The notes: a model not told the origin generated them from the letters alone. 64,000 nt of DNA from Phocoena phocoena (GCF_963924675.1 NC_089240.1:117743680-117807679); one strand, 5' to 3'. Numbered from the stretch's first letter, positions 1-10,975 are shown. Made by a program: numbers and translations.

Positions 1-789
1 ACATTAAAAGCAGAAAGCAGGGCCTGGAGGAAATTTGAGGATGGGGGCCAGAAAGGGCAGCAGAAGAGCCCAAGAAAGGAAAGTGAATGGCTGCCAGTCA
101 AATCTAGCATCTACCTATGGAACAAAAAGTAGAGGAGATACAAGGAAATATAGAGGCATAGTAATAAAGGAGACTTTAATACACTACTCTCAGTACAAGA
201 CAAATCAAATGGACACAGAATTATTAAGGAGGTAGAAGATGTGAACAAAATAATCAATAGAGTCCATCTTATGGATGTACGTAGAACTTTGCACCCATTC
301 TTTTTTCTCACGAGCATGATGAGTTGTTTTATCTGCTTGGAACGGGAAATCCATTATTTTGGAAAACCACTTCTCCCCACCTCAGCCTGGTCCTGAAAAG
401 GGGTAGCAATCATAGAATCGCTCCCCATTGGCCACAAGGGTGGGCATGTGGCTCAGGCTAGACGAGTAATCATTTTCTATCTCTGGCCATAGTGGTTGGT
501 TTATAGCTGGCTATGTGACTCAGGACAGGCGAACCAGAGGTCTTCACCAAGTTTTTTCAAACAATTTGGGCTACGAAGTTCCTTTACCACCACTGGATAT
601 GAATTCAAAGTTGCCTGTACCATGGCCCCTGTTGATAGGACTAAGCTAACCGGAAAGAATAAAACTGACATAAAGAGAAACATAAAGGCGAAAGATGGAG
701 AGTGTTTTCGAAGGAGGGTCACAATTCCAGTTGTTCCCTAGGCCACCTGCATCCCTGCCTTTTTGGTGGTTTGATTATATGCATCCATA
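1..789. other. Leading stretch without recognised gene
   Basis: No exon or open frame worth calling. Around 430-560 the text resembles a worn interspersed repeat (two similar phrases built on a 'tgtggctcaggc / tgtgactcaggac' theme), but I cannot name its family. The rest looks single-copy. Confidence 0.4.
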
Positions 790-791
790 TA

Positions 792-970
792 CACTTGACC
801 CTTGAACAACATAGGCTTGAACTGCGTGGGTCTACTTACGTGTGGATTTTTTTTCCCAATAAATCCCAGGATGTGGAGCTGTGGATATGGAGGGTCAACG
901 GTAAAGTTTTCAACTGCGGGGAGAATCGAGAATCGCTGCCCGTAACCCCACGTTGTTCAAGAGTCAACTG
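792..970. mobile_element. Tigger/MER2-like MITE (Tc1-mariner, pogo group)
   Basis: A 179-bp element with terminal inverted repeats. The left end (792-810) reads cacttgacccttgaacaac and the right end (952-970) is its reverse complement with few differences. Both ends are flanked by TA (790-791 and 971-972), the target duplication of mariner-type transposons. The start agrees with the known Tigger/MER2 end. No transposase remains, so this is a non-autonomous internal-deletion copy. The 164-codon frame across it is accidental. Confidence 0.88.
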
Positions 971-972
971 TA

Positions 973-1243
973 GTCCCTCTTTTGTTTTGCCGATTGGAAT
1001 TAGGCTTATGTCATTTGCAACCACAAGAGTTCTAGCCAATATGAATTGGTGTGGCGTGTGTGTGAACAATAGGATAATACCACAGGGGGTTCCCGAGCCA
1101 GTAATTAAGATCAGTGGGTCAAAAGCAGGCCCAACATGCTTGGTCTCAGGACAGCAGCCCCTAGCCACACCTCTATGGCACAGGACCTGCTGCTAAGGTG
1201 TGATGAGGCTGAGGCCAGCGTTGACTGGAATTTCAAATTTCCC
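973..1243. other. Unassigned spacer
   Basis: No repeat family or gene recognised between the MITE and the next SINE. Confidence 0.3.
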
Positions 1244-1256
1244 CCTCCCAGCATTT

Positions 1257-1463
1257 TAAAAAATATTTATTTATTTAGGCTGTTCCGGGTCTTAGTTGCG
1301 GCACATGGGATCTTCGCTGCTGCATGCGGGCTCTTAGCTGCAGCATGCGGACTCCTAGTTGCGGCATGCACGTGGGATCTAGTTCCCCGAGTAGGGGTCA
1401 AGCCCGGGCCCCCTGCTTTGGGAGCAAGGAGTCTTATCCACTGGACCACCAGGGAAGTCCCCT
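1257..1463 (-). mobile_element. CHR-type SINE ('ccgcaactaag' form)
   Basis: The reverse strand starts with the CHR head (gggacttccctggtggtcc) and carries several degenerate 'catgccgcaactaag' units before an A/T-rich tail. A perfect 13-bp target duplication, cctcccagcattt, flanks it at 1244-1256 and 1464-1476. An open frame of 177 codons running through it is repeat-derived. Confidence 0.93.
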
Positions 1464-1476
1464 CCTCCCAGCATTT

Positions 1477-2184
1477 AGCAGCACACCGCGTCATTGCAGA
1501 CCTGAACGTTTCTGGTGAGAAGGCTGTTATCAGCTTTCCCTCTTTATACCCCTATGTTTACCCGCAAGACTTCTCCGCCAGTGCGAATGCATTTGTGTTC
1601 TCACCTGCACACACTCACGACACATGTCCACATGTGTGCCCTCAAAAGCCTTCACAAACACCTACGTAAATATGCATGAGACCTCAGGTGAGAACTCGGA
1701 GGAGGAAGCATCTGTAGGACTAGAAATTATGTCTTGTTGGTTTTGAAATCTCATATGCCTGTTCCTGTGCTCTAGTTACTGCCGCATAAAGGCAAGAAGC
1801 CGTTTTGATCTCAACTACCTGTCGGGTCTCACTTTATTCGGTGACCGACATTAATGAACTGGTAATTCATTACTTTCTATGTCTTGAGCATCCTCCAAAG
1901 GAGATCTTGACAGATCAGTATCCATTTCACTGTTCTTTGCCTGTTCTGCCATCCTGTGGGCAAGGAACACAAATGCTTTGGAGATTAAAGACCCAAGTTT
2001 CATTTGAAAAGAGCGTTAATGATCAGAGATATTTTTCCCTCCAGGGGTGAGGGAGAAGTGGGAAGGACACCTGGAGAAAATATGAGTTCCAAATCAAGGA
2101 AGACTGACTCCTTTCACTAAATCTTCGCAACTGGTTCAGGCTGGAGAATTTGCTCCTCTGAATGCAGTGTTCCTCAGAGGAGCT
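1477..2184. other. Apparently single-copy DNA
   Basis: No repeat recognised and no supportable exon. It includes a short CA/CATG-rich patch near 1605-1640. An 81-codon frame at 1805-2050 has no recognisable domain. Confidence 0.4.
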
Positions 2185-2365
2185 GGTACTTATTAGCACT
2201 ACCAGGTACCAGGCAAGGAATTCCTACAGTGATCCTCCTGGTGGCCAGCTTGGTAGGCATTATCATTGCATTATCTTCATCTTACAGATGAGCCTGCTGA
2301 GGCTCAGAACGGCTAAGTAGCGTGCCCAAGTTCCCAAAGCCAGTTCGTGGGAGAGCCAGGATGTT
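2185..2365 (-). mobile_element. MIR SINE fragment
   Basis: Reads as reverse-strand MIR: a decayed 'accaggtaccaggcaagga' part, then 'cttacagatgagcctgctgaggctcaga', then a 'gcccaagttcccaaagccag' stretch equivalent to the MIR 'cttgcccaaggtcac' core. Confidence 0.75.
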
Positions 2366-2428
2366 TTGAAAATAAACTGGGAGTATAAACAGGAAATATA
2401 AAAAGTTTCATTAGGAAATTACATACAA

Positions 2429-2492
2429 AGGAATCTAGGTTATATATATACATACACACACACACATATATATATGTATACATATATATAAA
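2429..2492. repeat. (TA)n/(CA)n compound microsatellite
   Basis: Alternating tatata, cacaca and tatata runs inside the old L1 3' UTR region. Confidence 0.9.
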
Positions 2493-2679
2493 TCATGAAG
2501 CAAAATAATAACATGAATACTCATGAACCCATTAACTTAAGAACACCATCAGTGCCATTGAGTTTCCCAGCGTGTCCCTATACTCCTGCCTCGCTGCCCT
2601 TAGATCCTGACTTTTTTTATTCCTTTGATTTTCATTAATGTTTTATCCCAGAAGTAAGTGTCCTTAGTTTTGCTTAATT

Positions 2680-2881
2680 AAAAAAAAAAATTTATTTCGT
2701 TGTGCTAGGTCTTAGTTGTGACAGGCGTGCTCCTTAGTTGCAGCACGTGTGCTCCTTAGTTGTGGCATGTGAACTCTAAGTTGCAGCATACATGTGGGAT
2801 CTAGTTCCCTGACCAGAGATCGAGCCTGGGCCCCTGCATTGGGAGCGTGGAGTCTTAACCATTGTGCCACCAGGGAAGTCC
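2680..2881 (-). mobile_element. CHR-type SINE inserted in old L1M
   Basis: Same 'catgccgcaactaag' subtype as the copy near 1.3 kb, with an A-rich 3' tail (T/A run at left). A perfect 14-bp target duplication, agttttgcttaatt, lies at 2666-2679 and 2882-2895. The interrupted L1 resumes in phase, so the SINE is the younger element. Confidence 0.95.
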
Positions 2882-3495
2882 AGTTTTGCTTAATTTTTAA
2901 GTATATAAAAATGGAAAGATATTTTACATTCCTTCTGTGACTTATTCACTCAAAATTGCTTGTGACTTCCATTCATGTTGATATGTGTACTTACAGTTCT
3001 TTTTTTTCCCTGATGTATAGGACTCTATTATATGAATATACCAGAATGTTGTCATCCCTTCTCCTGTTACTGGACACTTCACTTGTTTTTAGCTTTCCAC
3101 TATTATATCAAATGCTGCTATAAATGTCCATGTACCTGCCTCTTGGTGCATGTGTATAAGAGTTTCTTTAGGGAATATACCTGGAAGAGAGTGGCTGCAT
3201 CACAGGGAATGCAAATGTTCAACTTTTACATGATAATCTAATATTCTTCCCCAAAGTGGTTGTATCAACTTATAGTCCCACCAGAGTGTATAAGGGTTTC
3301 CATTGGTTCAAATTCTTGCTATCATTTGAATTTTACAGAACTTTCAATTTTGGCCAAATTAGTGAGTGCAAAATGGTATGTCACTGCGATTGCTAGGAGT
3401 TTGTCAAATTTGTTTTCAAATTCAGTGGCATTAAGCTGACTCACTGGATGGGGCAAGGGGTTAGCATTCCAGACAAAGGGAATCACTGGGGAAAG

Positions 3496-3844
3496 TGTCT
3501 TTGTCCATTTGGGCTGCTACAACTTAATACCACAGACTGGGTGGCTTATAAAGAAAAAAAAATTTATTCCTTAAAATTCTGGATGCTGGAAGTCCAAAAT
3601 TAGAGTGCCAGCATGATTCTGTAAGGGCCCTCTTCCAGGTCACAGACTTCTTGTATTCTCACATGATGGAAGGTACTAAGGCTCCCTGGGGTCTCTTCTT
3701 ATAAGGTCAGAAATCCCATTCATGAGAGCTCCACCCTCATGACCTAATTATCTCCCAAAGGTCTCACTTTCAGATACCATCATATTGGGCAGTAGGATTT
3801 CAACATGTGGATTTTGGGGGGACACAAACATTCAGATCATAGCA
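3496..3844 (-). mobile_element. Solo LTR of an ERVL-MaLR element (MLT1A/MST-like)
   Basis: The reverse strand runs from TGCTATGATCTGAATG to ...CAAAGACA, the canonical TG...CA ends of the MaLR family. It includes the family phrase equivalent to 'cctcatgacctaattat'. A perfect 5-bp target duplication, gaaag, flanks it at 3491-3495 and 3845-3849. There is no internal retroviral sequence or second LTR beside it, so it is a solo LTR left by recombination. Old and non-coding. Confidence 0.9.
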
Positions 3845-3849
3845 GAAAG

Positions 3850-4228
3850 AGTTCTGAGTCAGCTCAGAAGTTAGTACATTTAGAGAACAGAAAAAAAATC
3901 ACCATAGGTGGAACATAATGAGTTCACCCCTGCCTAGTTAGCTAACCTCTCAGTACCTCACGTCTTGCCTGACTTGACCTGTGAAATCTGCCCAACCCCA
4001 CCTGCCAGTCCTTATCTCTTCTGACCAGCCCTCAATGATTGCATCATATAATATGGTGAAATTGTGTTTTAATTTTAACCAAGTTGATTCACATTGGGTC
4101 TTTTGCTTCTTATCTTTCATCAGATAGGTTTAACATTTGGATGAACTTCCAGAAGTTTATTCCAAAATATCTTTCTTATCATTCCACCGTGGTTCATTGT
4201 CAATTCCACTTTGATCATCAAGCAACTT
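3850..4228. other. Apparently single-copy DNA
   Basis: No repeat or exon recognised. Confidence 0.35.
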
Positions 4229-4374
4229 TATTTTTCTTTTTATAATTTTTCTTTTCTTTTATTTTTGGCCATGCCACTTGGCTTTGGGATCTTAGTTCCC
4301 CGACCAGGGGTCGAACCCAGGCCCCCTGCAGTGAAAGCATGGAGTCCCAACCACTGGACTGCCAGGGAATTCCC
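4229..4374 (-). mobile_element. Short CHR SINE (gggaattccctggcagtcc form)
   Basis: Reverse strand begins with the short-form head, followed by the tRNA-like B-box region 'gggttcgacccctggtcgg' and 'ccaagtggcatggccaaaaat', then an A-rich tail. No clear target duplication was found. Confidence 0.85.
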
Positions 4375-4821
4375 TCAGACAACTTCAAAACTGATTTTTG
4401 AAGTACATGTGGACTCTCACATGGAGTCCTGAAAAATGTGTGAGAATGAATTTTCAGGAATTTATTTTAGAACTTTCTTTGGCCTAGAATGGGGATAGAG
4501 CCTGTTAACTCGGCAGCTGTGAATTATGGTTATATTTATTCTTTGGAAAATTTAGTTGCTGGTTGAGTGAATGTGATAGTCTAACTCAGGTTTGCCCACT
4601 GGATTGCAATATATAGACATAAAAAACAAAACCCAAGATTAGGATTTTAGTAATCATGAAGTAAGTGGTGTATTTTTTGGCTCTCTATGGTAACTCGATT
4701 CTGATGGTGGCCCTCAAGGAACCACACTATCTGGTATTTGTACCCTTGTGCAATCCCTGCCACATTGGCCTCTGGCTGGTGCTAACCAGTAGAATGCTGT
4801 GGAAGGGATACTGTGTCAGTT
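4375..4821. other. Unassigned spacer
   Basis: No recognised repeat. A 78-codon frame starting at 4665 runs into the L1 tail and is not a gene. Confidence 0.35.
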
Positions 4822-4836
4822 CCAGATCCAGTCTTT

Positions 4837-6221
4837 TTTTTTTTTATTCAATATTCAACATTTATTTTTTCCAACTTTATTGGTGTGTAATTGACGTATA
4901 ACATTGTGTAAGTTTAAGGTGTACAACGTGATGATTTAATATATGCATATATTGTGAAATGATTACAACAAAATAAGTTTAGTTAACACAGCCATCATCT
5001 CACATAGTTACATTTTTTTGTGTGTGTGGTGAGAACTTTTAAGATTTAATCTCTTAGCAGCTTTCAAGTATACAATGCGGTATTGTTAGCTCTAGTCACC
5101 ATGCCATACATTAGATCCCCAGAAATTATTCATCTTATAACTGGAAGTTTGTACCCTCTGACCACTTTCGCCCCTTCTTCCTCCCTGCGCCTCTGGAAAC
5201 TGTCAATCTACCCTCTTTTTAGATTCCACATATAAGTGAGATCATACTGTATCTGTGTTTCTCTGTCTGACTTACTTCACTTAGCGTAACACCCTCAAGG
5301 TCCATCATGTTGTCACAAATGGCAGGGTTTCCTTCTTTTTATTGCTGAATAATATTCCACTGTGTGTGTATATGCACACACACACACACACATATACACA
5401 CACTACAGTTTCTTTATCCATTCATCTGTCAACGGGCATTTAAGTTGTTTCTATGTGTTAGCTGTTGTAAATAATGCTGCAGTGAATATGGGGGTACAGA
5501 TACCTCTTTGAGATAGTAATTTCATTTCCTTCAGATATATACCCAGCGTGATTGCTGGATCATATGGTATTTCTAGTTTTAATTTTTTGAGGAACCTCCA
5601 CACTGTTTTCCAAAGTGGTTGTACTAATTTACATTTCACCAATAGTGTACAAGGGTTCCCTTTTCTCCACATCCTTGCCAGCATTTGTTATGACTTGTCT
5701 TTTTTATAGTAGCCATTCTGACAGGTTTGAGATGACATCTCATTGTGGTTTTGGTTTGCATTTCCCTGATGATTAGTGATATTGAGCACCTTTTCATGTA
5801 CCTGTTGGCCATTTGTATACCTTCTTTGGAAAAATGTCTATTCAGATTATTTCCCTATTTTTAAATCTGATTATTTGTTTTATTGCTGTTGAGTTTTATG
5901 AGTTCCTTATATATTTTTGGATATTAACCCCTTATCAGGTAGATGGTTTGCAAATATTTTCTCCAACTCTGTAGGTTGCCTTTTCATTTTGTTGATTGTT
6001 TCTTTTGCTGGGCAGTGGCTTTTAGTTTGACATAGTCCCACATGGTGAGTTTTGCTTTTGCTGCTTGTGTTTTTGGTGTTATATCAATAAAATAATTACA
6101 AAGACCAATGTCAAAAAGCCTTGTCCCTATGTTTTCTTCTGGGGGTTTTATGGTTTCAGGTCTTACATTTAAGTCTTTAACCCATTTCCAGTTCATTTTT
6201 GTGAGTGGTGTAAGATAAGGG
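4837..6221 (-). mobile_element. 5'-truncated L1 (3' UTR plus ORF2 C-terminus)
   Basis: Reverse-strand L1 with poly(A) at the left edge (T run at 4835-4845), 3' UTR, then ORF2 C-terminal coding remnants. Frames at 5451-5684 and 5984-6196 give L1 ORF2-like protein (for example KDLNVRPETIKPPEENIG). A 15-bp target duplication, ccagatccag(t/c)cttt, at 4822-4836 and 6222-6236 (14 of 15 identical) marks one insertion cut off 1.4 kb from its 3' end. The CA/TA run at 5357-5403 lies within it. Confidence 0.92.
5357..5403. repeat. (GT/CA)n tract inside L1
   Basis: tgtgtgtgta tatg followed by a run of CA and 'tatacacacac'. It sits at the L1 position that in undisturbed copies reads 'ccattgtatatatgtgcc'. 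Confidence 0.9.
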
Positions 6222-6236
6222 CCAGATCCAGCCTTT

Positions 6237-6626
6237 AGGACTTACTGGCAGTTTCTGCTTCCTTTCTCTTACAATGATCACTTTTGTGACCCCTGAGCCA
6301 ACACGTACAAAGTCTAGCTACCTTTCTGCAGAGACCATGTGGAGAGGTCATGTGGAGGGGAGGGGCCCTGAGACCATATGGAAAGACAGAGCAGTCCAGT
6401 TATATCAGGGTCCCAGTCAAACCTCCAGATGACTCCAACCCCAGCCATAGTGTGACTGCAACTGCATGAGAAATGCAGGCCAACAGAACTTCACCACTGA
6501 GCTCAATGAACCCATAGAATCATGATAGAAAATAGAATGAGGATTATTTAGAGCTCCTAAGTTTTAGGGTGGTTTGTTATGTTAATCAAAATAGCAACTG
6601 GCATGTAAAGGTCTGGACCCAGTTCA
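6237..6626. other. Unassigned spacer
   Basis: No recognised gene or repeat between the L1 and the TG microsatellite. Confidence 0.35.
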
Positions 6627-6638
6627 TGTGTGTGTGTG

Positions 6639-6683
<45 letters not shown>
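6627..6683. repeat. (TG)n microsatellite
   Basis: About 28 TG units with one TGCG interruption, followed by a G8 run. Likely length-polymorphic. Confidence 0.97.
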
Positions 6684-6684
<1 letters not shown>

Positions 6685-6689
6685 GGGGG

Positions 6690-7631
6690 GGGTGAGCAGG
6701 GGAGGGTTCCCACACCACCAGGCTGTAGGACACAAACTGGGTGTCCTACAGTTCAGTTCAATTGTGACACTATCTACCTGGAGATGGTGTCAGATTCCAG
6801 AGATTAAAGGTTCAGTCCTACAAGTCTGCCCTCCCTCCTCAGTTGCCAATCCCAAGTCCAGATTGTTACCTGTACTTCTGATCTACTTTCTATATATCAT
6901 AGGTTCCCATGATCCCCTCCTTGGGTTCTATTACTTTGCTAGAGTGGCTCACAGAACTCACAGAAACGTTTTACTTACTAGATCATCTCTTTATTATAAA
7001 AGGATATAACTCAGGAACAGCCAGGTGGAAAAGATGCATAAGGCAAGGTGTTTGGAAAGGGCACTGAGCTTCCGTGCTTTCTCCAAGCATGCCAGTCTCC
7101 CCAAATCTCCATGTGTTCACCAACCTGGAAGGCCTCAGAACCTTGTCCTTTTGGGGTTTTATTATGGAGGCTTCATTGTATAGGCACAGTTGATTAAATC
7201 ATTGGCTGCTGGTGATCGAACTCAATCTCAAGCCCCCCTCCTCTCCTTAGATCTGGGGGAGGGGTGGAGGTAGGGGGGAGTGACTGAAAGTTCTAACCCT
7301 CTAATCACATGGTTGGTTCCCCTGACAACCAACCCCCATCCTGAGTTGCTTTCCAAAAGTCACCTCATCAACATAAACCCAGTTGTGGTAGAAAGGGGCT
7401 TGTTGTGAATAACAAGACATCCATTTCACCTTCACAGCTCTAAAGCTATTTCAGGAACAGAGGACAAGTGAGCAAATATTATGACAAAAGGTGCTCCCAC
7501 TGCTCTTGTCGTGCAGGAAAATTCCAAGGGTTTTGGGACCTGTGAGCCAGGAGCCATGGACAAAGACCAAATTTATATGAGATATATTTAGGCCATCTGG
7601 ATAACCAAATATATATTTCTTATAAATCACA
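6690..7631 (-). mobile_element. ERVL-class LTR-like repeat (MLT2-like)
   Basis: Long, decayed sequence that I recognise as an ERVL LTR family: 'ctagagtggctcacagaactcac', 'ggaacagccaggtggaaaagatgcat', 'cacatggttggttcccctgac'. The right edge read on the reverse strand starts TGTGATTTATAAGAAATATAT, an LTR-like TG start. A reverse-strand AATAAA lies near 6985-6995. At about 940 bp it is longer than a typical MLT2 LTR, so a second repeat may be fused in. The exact subfamily is uncertain. Confidence 0.65.
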
Positions 7632-7775
7632 GTATGTGAAAGCAGACTGCTGACATAACAAAAGTCTAAAACATGTGTCAGCATGCACAAGCTGAAATGG
7701 CCTAGTAGAAACTGTTAGTGAAGGCTGAAGAAAGATTCATTTTTGGGATCACTCAGCCACAGTGTAAGAAGTCTA

Positions 7776-8738
7776 ACGAGGGAGTGGCTAAGATGGCAGA
7801 GTAGGAAGACCCTGAACTCCCATGGCCACACCAAAATTACAACTACTTACAGAGCAACTATTGATGAGGAAGACCTGCACACTAGCAGAAAAGATATTGT
7901 ACAATGAAATATATAAAGAAGGACCCACAATGAGTTGGGTAGGAGGGGAGGAGATGTGGTACAGTTAAGACCAATACCCGCCCCCCACCCCCGGCCAAGC
8001 GGGCAACCCACAAAGGGGAGAATAATTACAACTGCAGAGGTTCTTCCAAAGGAGCAAGGTTTCCAAGTGCCACATCAGGCTGCCCAGCCTGGGGGTGCTG
8101 TGCCAGGAAGACAAGCCTCCAGAACATTTGGCTTTGAAGGCCAGGGGACTTAGTTTCAGGAGGGCCAGAGGGCTGGGGGAAATAGAGGCTCCTCCCTTAA
8201 AGGGCACACACAAAATCTCACATGTTCCAGGACCCAGGGCAGAAGCAGTAATGTGAAATGGGCCTGGGTCAGACCCGCCTGCTGATCTTGGAGAGCCTCC
8301 CAGAGAGGCGGGAGGCAACTGCAGCTCACCCTGGGGACACAGACACTGGCAGCAGCCAGTTTTGGGAGCTCCGTCTACCACAAGGACACTGGTGCTGGCA
8401 AACACCATTTTGGAATCCTTCTAGCTTATTAGCACTGAGACCTACCAGCCTGTCAGCACCAGTAAGTACTCAGACAACTCAGGACAAGCAGCTGGCCAGG
8501 TGGAGACACAGCCTTACCCACCAGCAGGCTGGCTGCCTTAAGACCCCCAAACCTCCAGCCACCCCAGAACCAGGCCCCCTCCACCAGGGCGCCCAGAACC
8601 TGGCCCTGCCCACTAATTCACTGGCACTAGCCCTGAAACCACCCCCCCAACAAGGCCCTGCAGCCAGCCTTTGATACCCTGCCCTGCCCACCAGCATGGC
8701 AGCACCAACTCCTTCAGCCCCATGGCCCTGCAGCCAGA
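7776..8738 (+). mobile_element. L1 5' UTR
   Basis: Begins 'gtggctaagatggcagagtagg' and continues 'aactcccatggccacaccaaaattacaac', the start of the cetartiodactyl L1 5' UTR. It then becomes C-rich (8500-8700). The 138- to 147-codon frames here are GC-rich chance frames. The normal continuation into ORF1 is absent: the sequence jumps to ORF2 at about 8738. Confidence 0.8.
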
Positions 8739-9147
8739 GACCACAGGATACTATACATAGAAGATCCTAAAGATACCACCAAGAAACTACCCAAACTCAT
8801 CAATAAATCAGGCAAAGTTGCATGATACAAAATTAGTATGCAGAAATCTGTTGTGTTTCTGTATACTAACGATGAACTATCATTAAGGAAACAATCCCAT
8901 TTATAATTGCATCGAAACAAATAAAATACCTAGGAGTAAATCTAACTAAGGAGGTAAAAGACCTATACTTGGAAAACTGTAAGACATTGACTGAAGAAGT
9001 TGATGACACAAACAGATGGAAAGATGTACTGTGTTCATGGATTGGAAGAATTAGTATCATTAAAATGACCATACTACCCGGGGTAATCTACAGATTCAAT
9101 GCAATCCCTATCAAAATACCAATGGCATTTTTCACAGAACTAGAATA
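8739..9147 (+). mobile_element. L1 ORF2 internal fragment fused to the 5' UTR
   Basis: Starts 'gatactatacatagaagatcctaaagat' and runs through 'acaaaattagtatgcagaaatctg' to 'cagaactagaataaataatt', the ORF2 stretch just after the reverse-transcriptase core. It has stops and frameshifts. Both ORF1 and the first part of ORF2 are missing upstream, and the 3' end and poly(A) are missing downstream. Dead element. Confidence 0.85.
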
Positions 9148-9249
9148 AATAATTGTTCATCTACCCCTGTAAACAAAATTACCTCATGCTGCCCTATATA
9201 CGTCCAGGACCCACAACTGTAAAGTATCTTTATGTAAAACAAAAAAATA

Positions 9250-9388
9250 GGGAATTCCCTGGCAGTCCAGTGGTTAAGACTAGGTGCTTTCACTGCTGTG
9301 GGCCCAGGTTCGATCCCTGGTTGGGGAACTAAGATCCCACAAGCCACATGGCATGGCCAAAAATAAAGAAAGAAAGAAAATATTTTTT
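9250..9388 (+). mobile_element. Short CHR SINE
   Basis: Starts gggaattccctggcagtcc, has B-box 'ggttcgatccctggttgg', and ends 'ggcatggccaaaaataaagaaag'. The flanks aaaacaaaaaaatag and aaaaccccaaaatag (about 9235-9249 and 9390-9404) are an imperfect target duplication. Confidence 0.88.
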
Positions 9389-9489
9389 TAAAACCCCAAA
9401 ATAGATATAAAATTTTTCAAAATAAAAAATATACAAATAAATTTAAAATATTAAAAAATCAAATTTAAGAAAAGCTTTGGCAGTGGTAC

Positions 9490-9640
9490 AGATGGTCATT
9501 ACAGTCTTGGCTGTGGAGTCAGATGACCCTCACATCAAGTTTCTGCTTTACTATTAACGTGGGTAGGTCATTTCAGCATTTTGTGACTTTAATTTGTTAA
9601 TCCGTCAAATGGGGTATCAAATGACAAAAATGATACAATT
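9490..9640 (+). mobile_element. MIR fragment
   Basis: Decayed MIR order: 'ggctgtggagtcagatgaccc', 'tgggtaggtcatttcagcatttt', 'taatccgtcaaatggggtatca'. Confidence 0.6.
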
Positions 9641-9875
9641 TAGTGATGAGCGCAAAGTCCTTTATTTGAGGGAAAACAATCCATGGATTGGGAGTGTACG
9701 GTGCCTCACAAGCAGTGGAGCACTTTTCCTGAGGGGTTTTGGCAAGAGCAAGTTTTATAGAGCATTAGGAGAGGCAATGCAGAAACAGGGCATGTTTGGC
9801 TAGGAGTCAAGGATTTCCTGGTAAGGCTAGCAGTGTGTTTTCTTAGGTAAGATGAGCTAGCTAAACTTGACTAGG

Positions 9876-10208
9876 GGGACTTCCCTGGTGGTACAGTGGT
9901 TAAGAATCCGCCTGCCAATGCAGGGGACACGGGTTCGAGCCCTGGTCCGGGAAAATCCCACATGCTGCGGAGCAACTAAGCCCGTGTGCCACAACTACTG
10001 AGCCCACGTGCCACAACTACTGAAGCCCGCGTGCCTAGAGCCTGTGCTCCGCAACAAGAGAAGCCACCACAATGAGGAGCCCGAGCACCACAAAGAAGAG
10101 TAGCCCCCGCTCGCCACAGCTAGAGAAAAGACCACGCGCAGCAACGAAGACCCAACACAGCCATAAATAAGTAAATAAATAAATAAATAAATTTTTTTTA
10201 AAAAAAAA
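9876..10208 (+). mobile_element. Full-length CHR-1 type SINE
   Basis: About 330 bp with head ggggacttccctggtggta, several 'gccacaactactgagcccacgtg' repeats, 'agtagcccccgctcgccac' and an (AAAT)n tail. The flanks aaacttgact (9863-9872) and gaagttgact (10210-10219) match 8 of 10, an aged target duplication. Confidence 0.92.
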
Positions 10209-10219
10209 TGAAGTTGACT

Positions 10220-10581
10220 TGGAGGCTAGTGACTGGTGTATGTTAGGTTTCCTAGACAGTGAGGTGTTTCCTGTAAGTGTGGGGTGGCATAGGTTTAGAT
10301 TTGCGTATGGGCCTTCATTTTGTGGGTGCCAATATACAAATTTCCTTTATCAGAAGGAAATGGTACCTATCTCTTCTCAGATTTGTTCTGAGGACAAAAT
10401 AATCATAAACATCCTGATTACTTTAAAGCTATAGGAATAAATGTTTTTAACAAAAAAGCTATAGGAATTTATTTTTATTATATCATCATCAGTTAGCCAA
10501 ACTGTGCTTGAAGGCTGCAAGTTAGTCAACCGACCCTCTCTCTGAATCCTGGTTTACATCTGCAAGAATGTTGGCTAACCA
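10220..10581. other. Spacer, no gene seen
   Basis: AT-rich sequence with no recognised repeat. Confidence 0.35.
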
Positions 10582-10729
10582 TTGTCCATCCATGACAATG
10601 AGATTATGGTCTGGGGAGTCATCATTCACTTGCATTAACTGTTATTGACCTATTTTTGTCCATCCACGACAATCAGGTTATGGTCTGAGGAGTCATCATT
10701 CACTTGCATTAACTATTATTGACCTATCT
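10582..10729. repeat. 74-bp tandem duplication (2 copies)
   Basis: Unit 10582-10655 (starts ttgtccatccatgacaat) is repeated at 10656-10729 with about 6 differences in 74. The unit does not match a family I know. Confidence 0.92.
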
Positions 10730-10975
10730 CTCTCCCACAGTCTTTGGCCTGTATCCTTGCCAGTATCTCTCAGACACTGCCTGTCATTTGGGGACCTGCT
10801 TCATGTTCAGCTCTAAGCCATTGCCCTCAAGTTTTTTCATACACCTGGTTACTCATCTGTCTGTAGCTGAGACAATTTTTTTTGATATCTGTCAATCTTC
10901 AAGTAACTCCCCAATTGCACTCTTGTTCTGAGACAAAGCAGGTTCTCCAGCTAGACTCACAAAGCTCCTTCTGGA
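10730..10975. other. Unassigned spacer
   Basis: No recognised exon or repeat before the old L1. Confidence 0.3.

Larger units (their letters stand above)
2380..3420 (-). mobile_element. Old L1M 3' end (interrupted by a SINE)
   Basis: Reverse-strand 3' UTR and ORF2 C-terminus of an old mammalian L1. The 2520-2600 part resembles the L1M 3' UTR ('aacttaagaacaccatcagtgcc'). The 3000-3410 part matches the ORF2 tail read backwards ('caaatgctgctataaatgtcc', 'ccccaaagtggttgtatcaac'). It is heavily mutated with no long frame. The SINE at 2680-2881 splits it. Confidence 0.75.

Noticed and set aside
702..1669. Forward frames of 164 and 177 codons
   Set aside because: They run through the Tigger MITE and a CHR SINE, so they are repeat-derived.
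7935..8697. Frames of 138 and 147 codons with P-rich protein
   Set aside because: They lie in the L1 5' UTR, which is non-coding and C-rich.
9876..10208. tRNA-like A and B box motifs in SINEs
   Set aside because: They are the tRNA-related heads of CHR SINEs. No clover-leaf tRNA gene is present here or at the other copies.
10582..10729. Possible CRISPR-like array
   Set aside because: Two long adjacent units without spacers in a mammalian genome; a tandem duplication.
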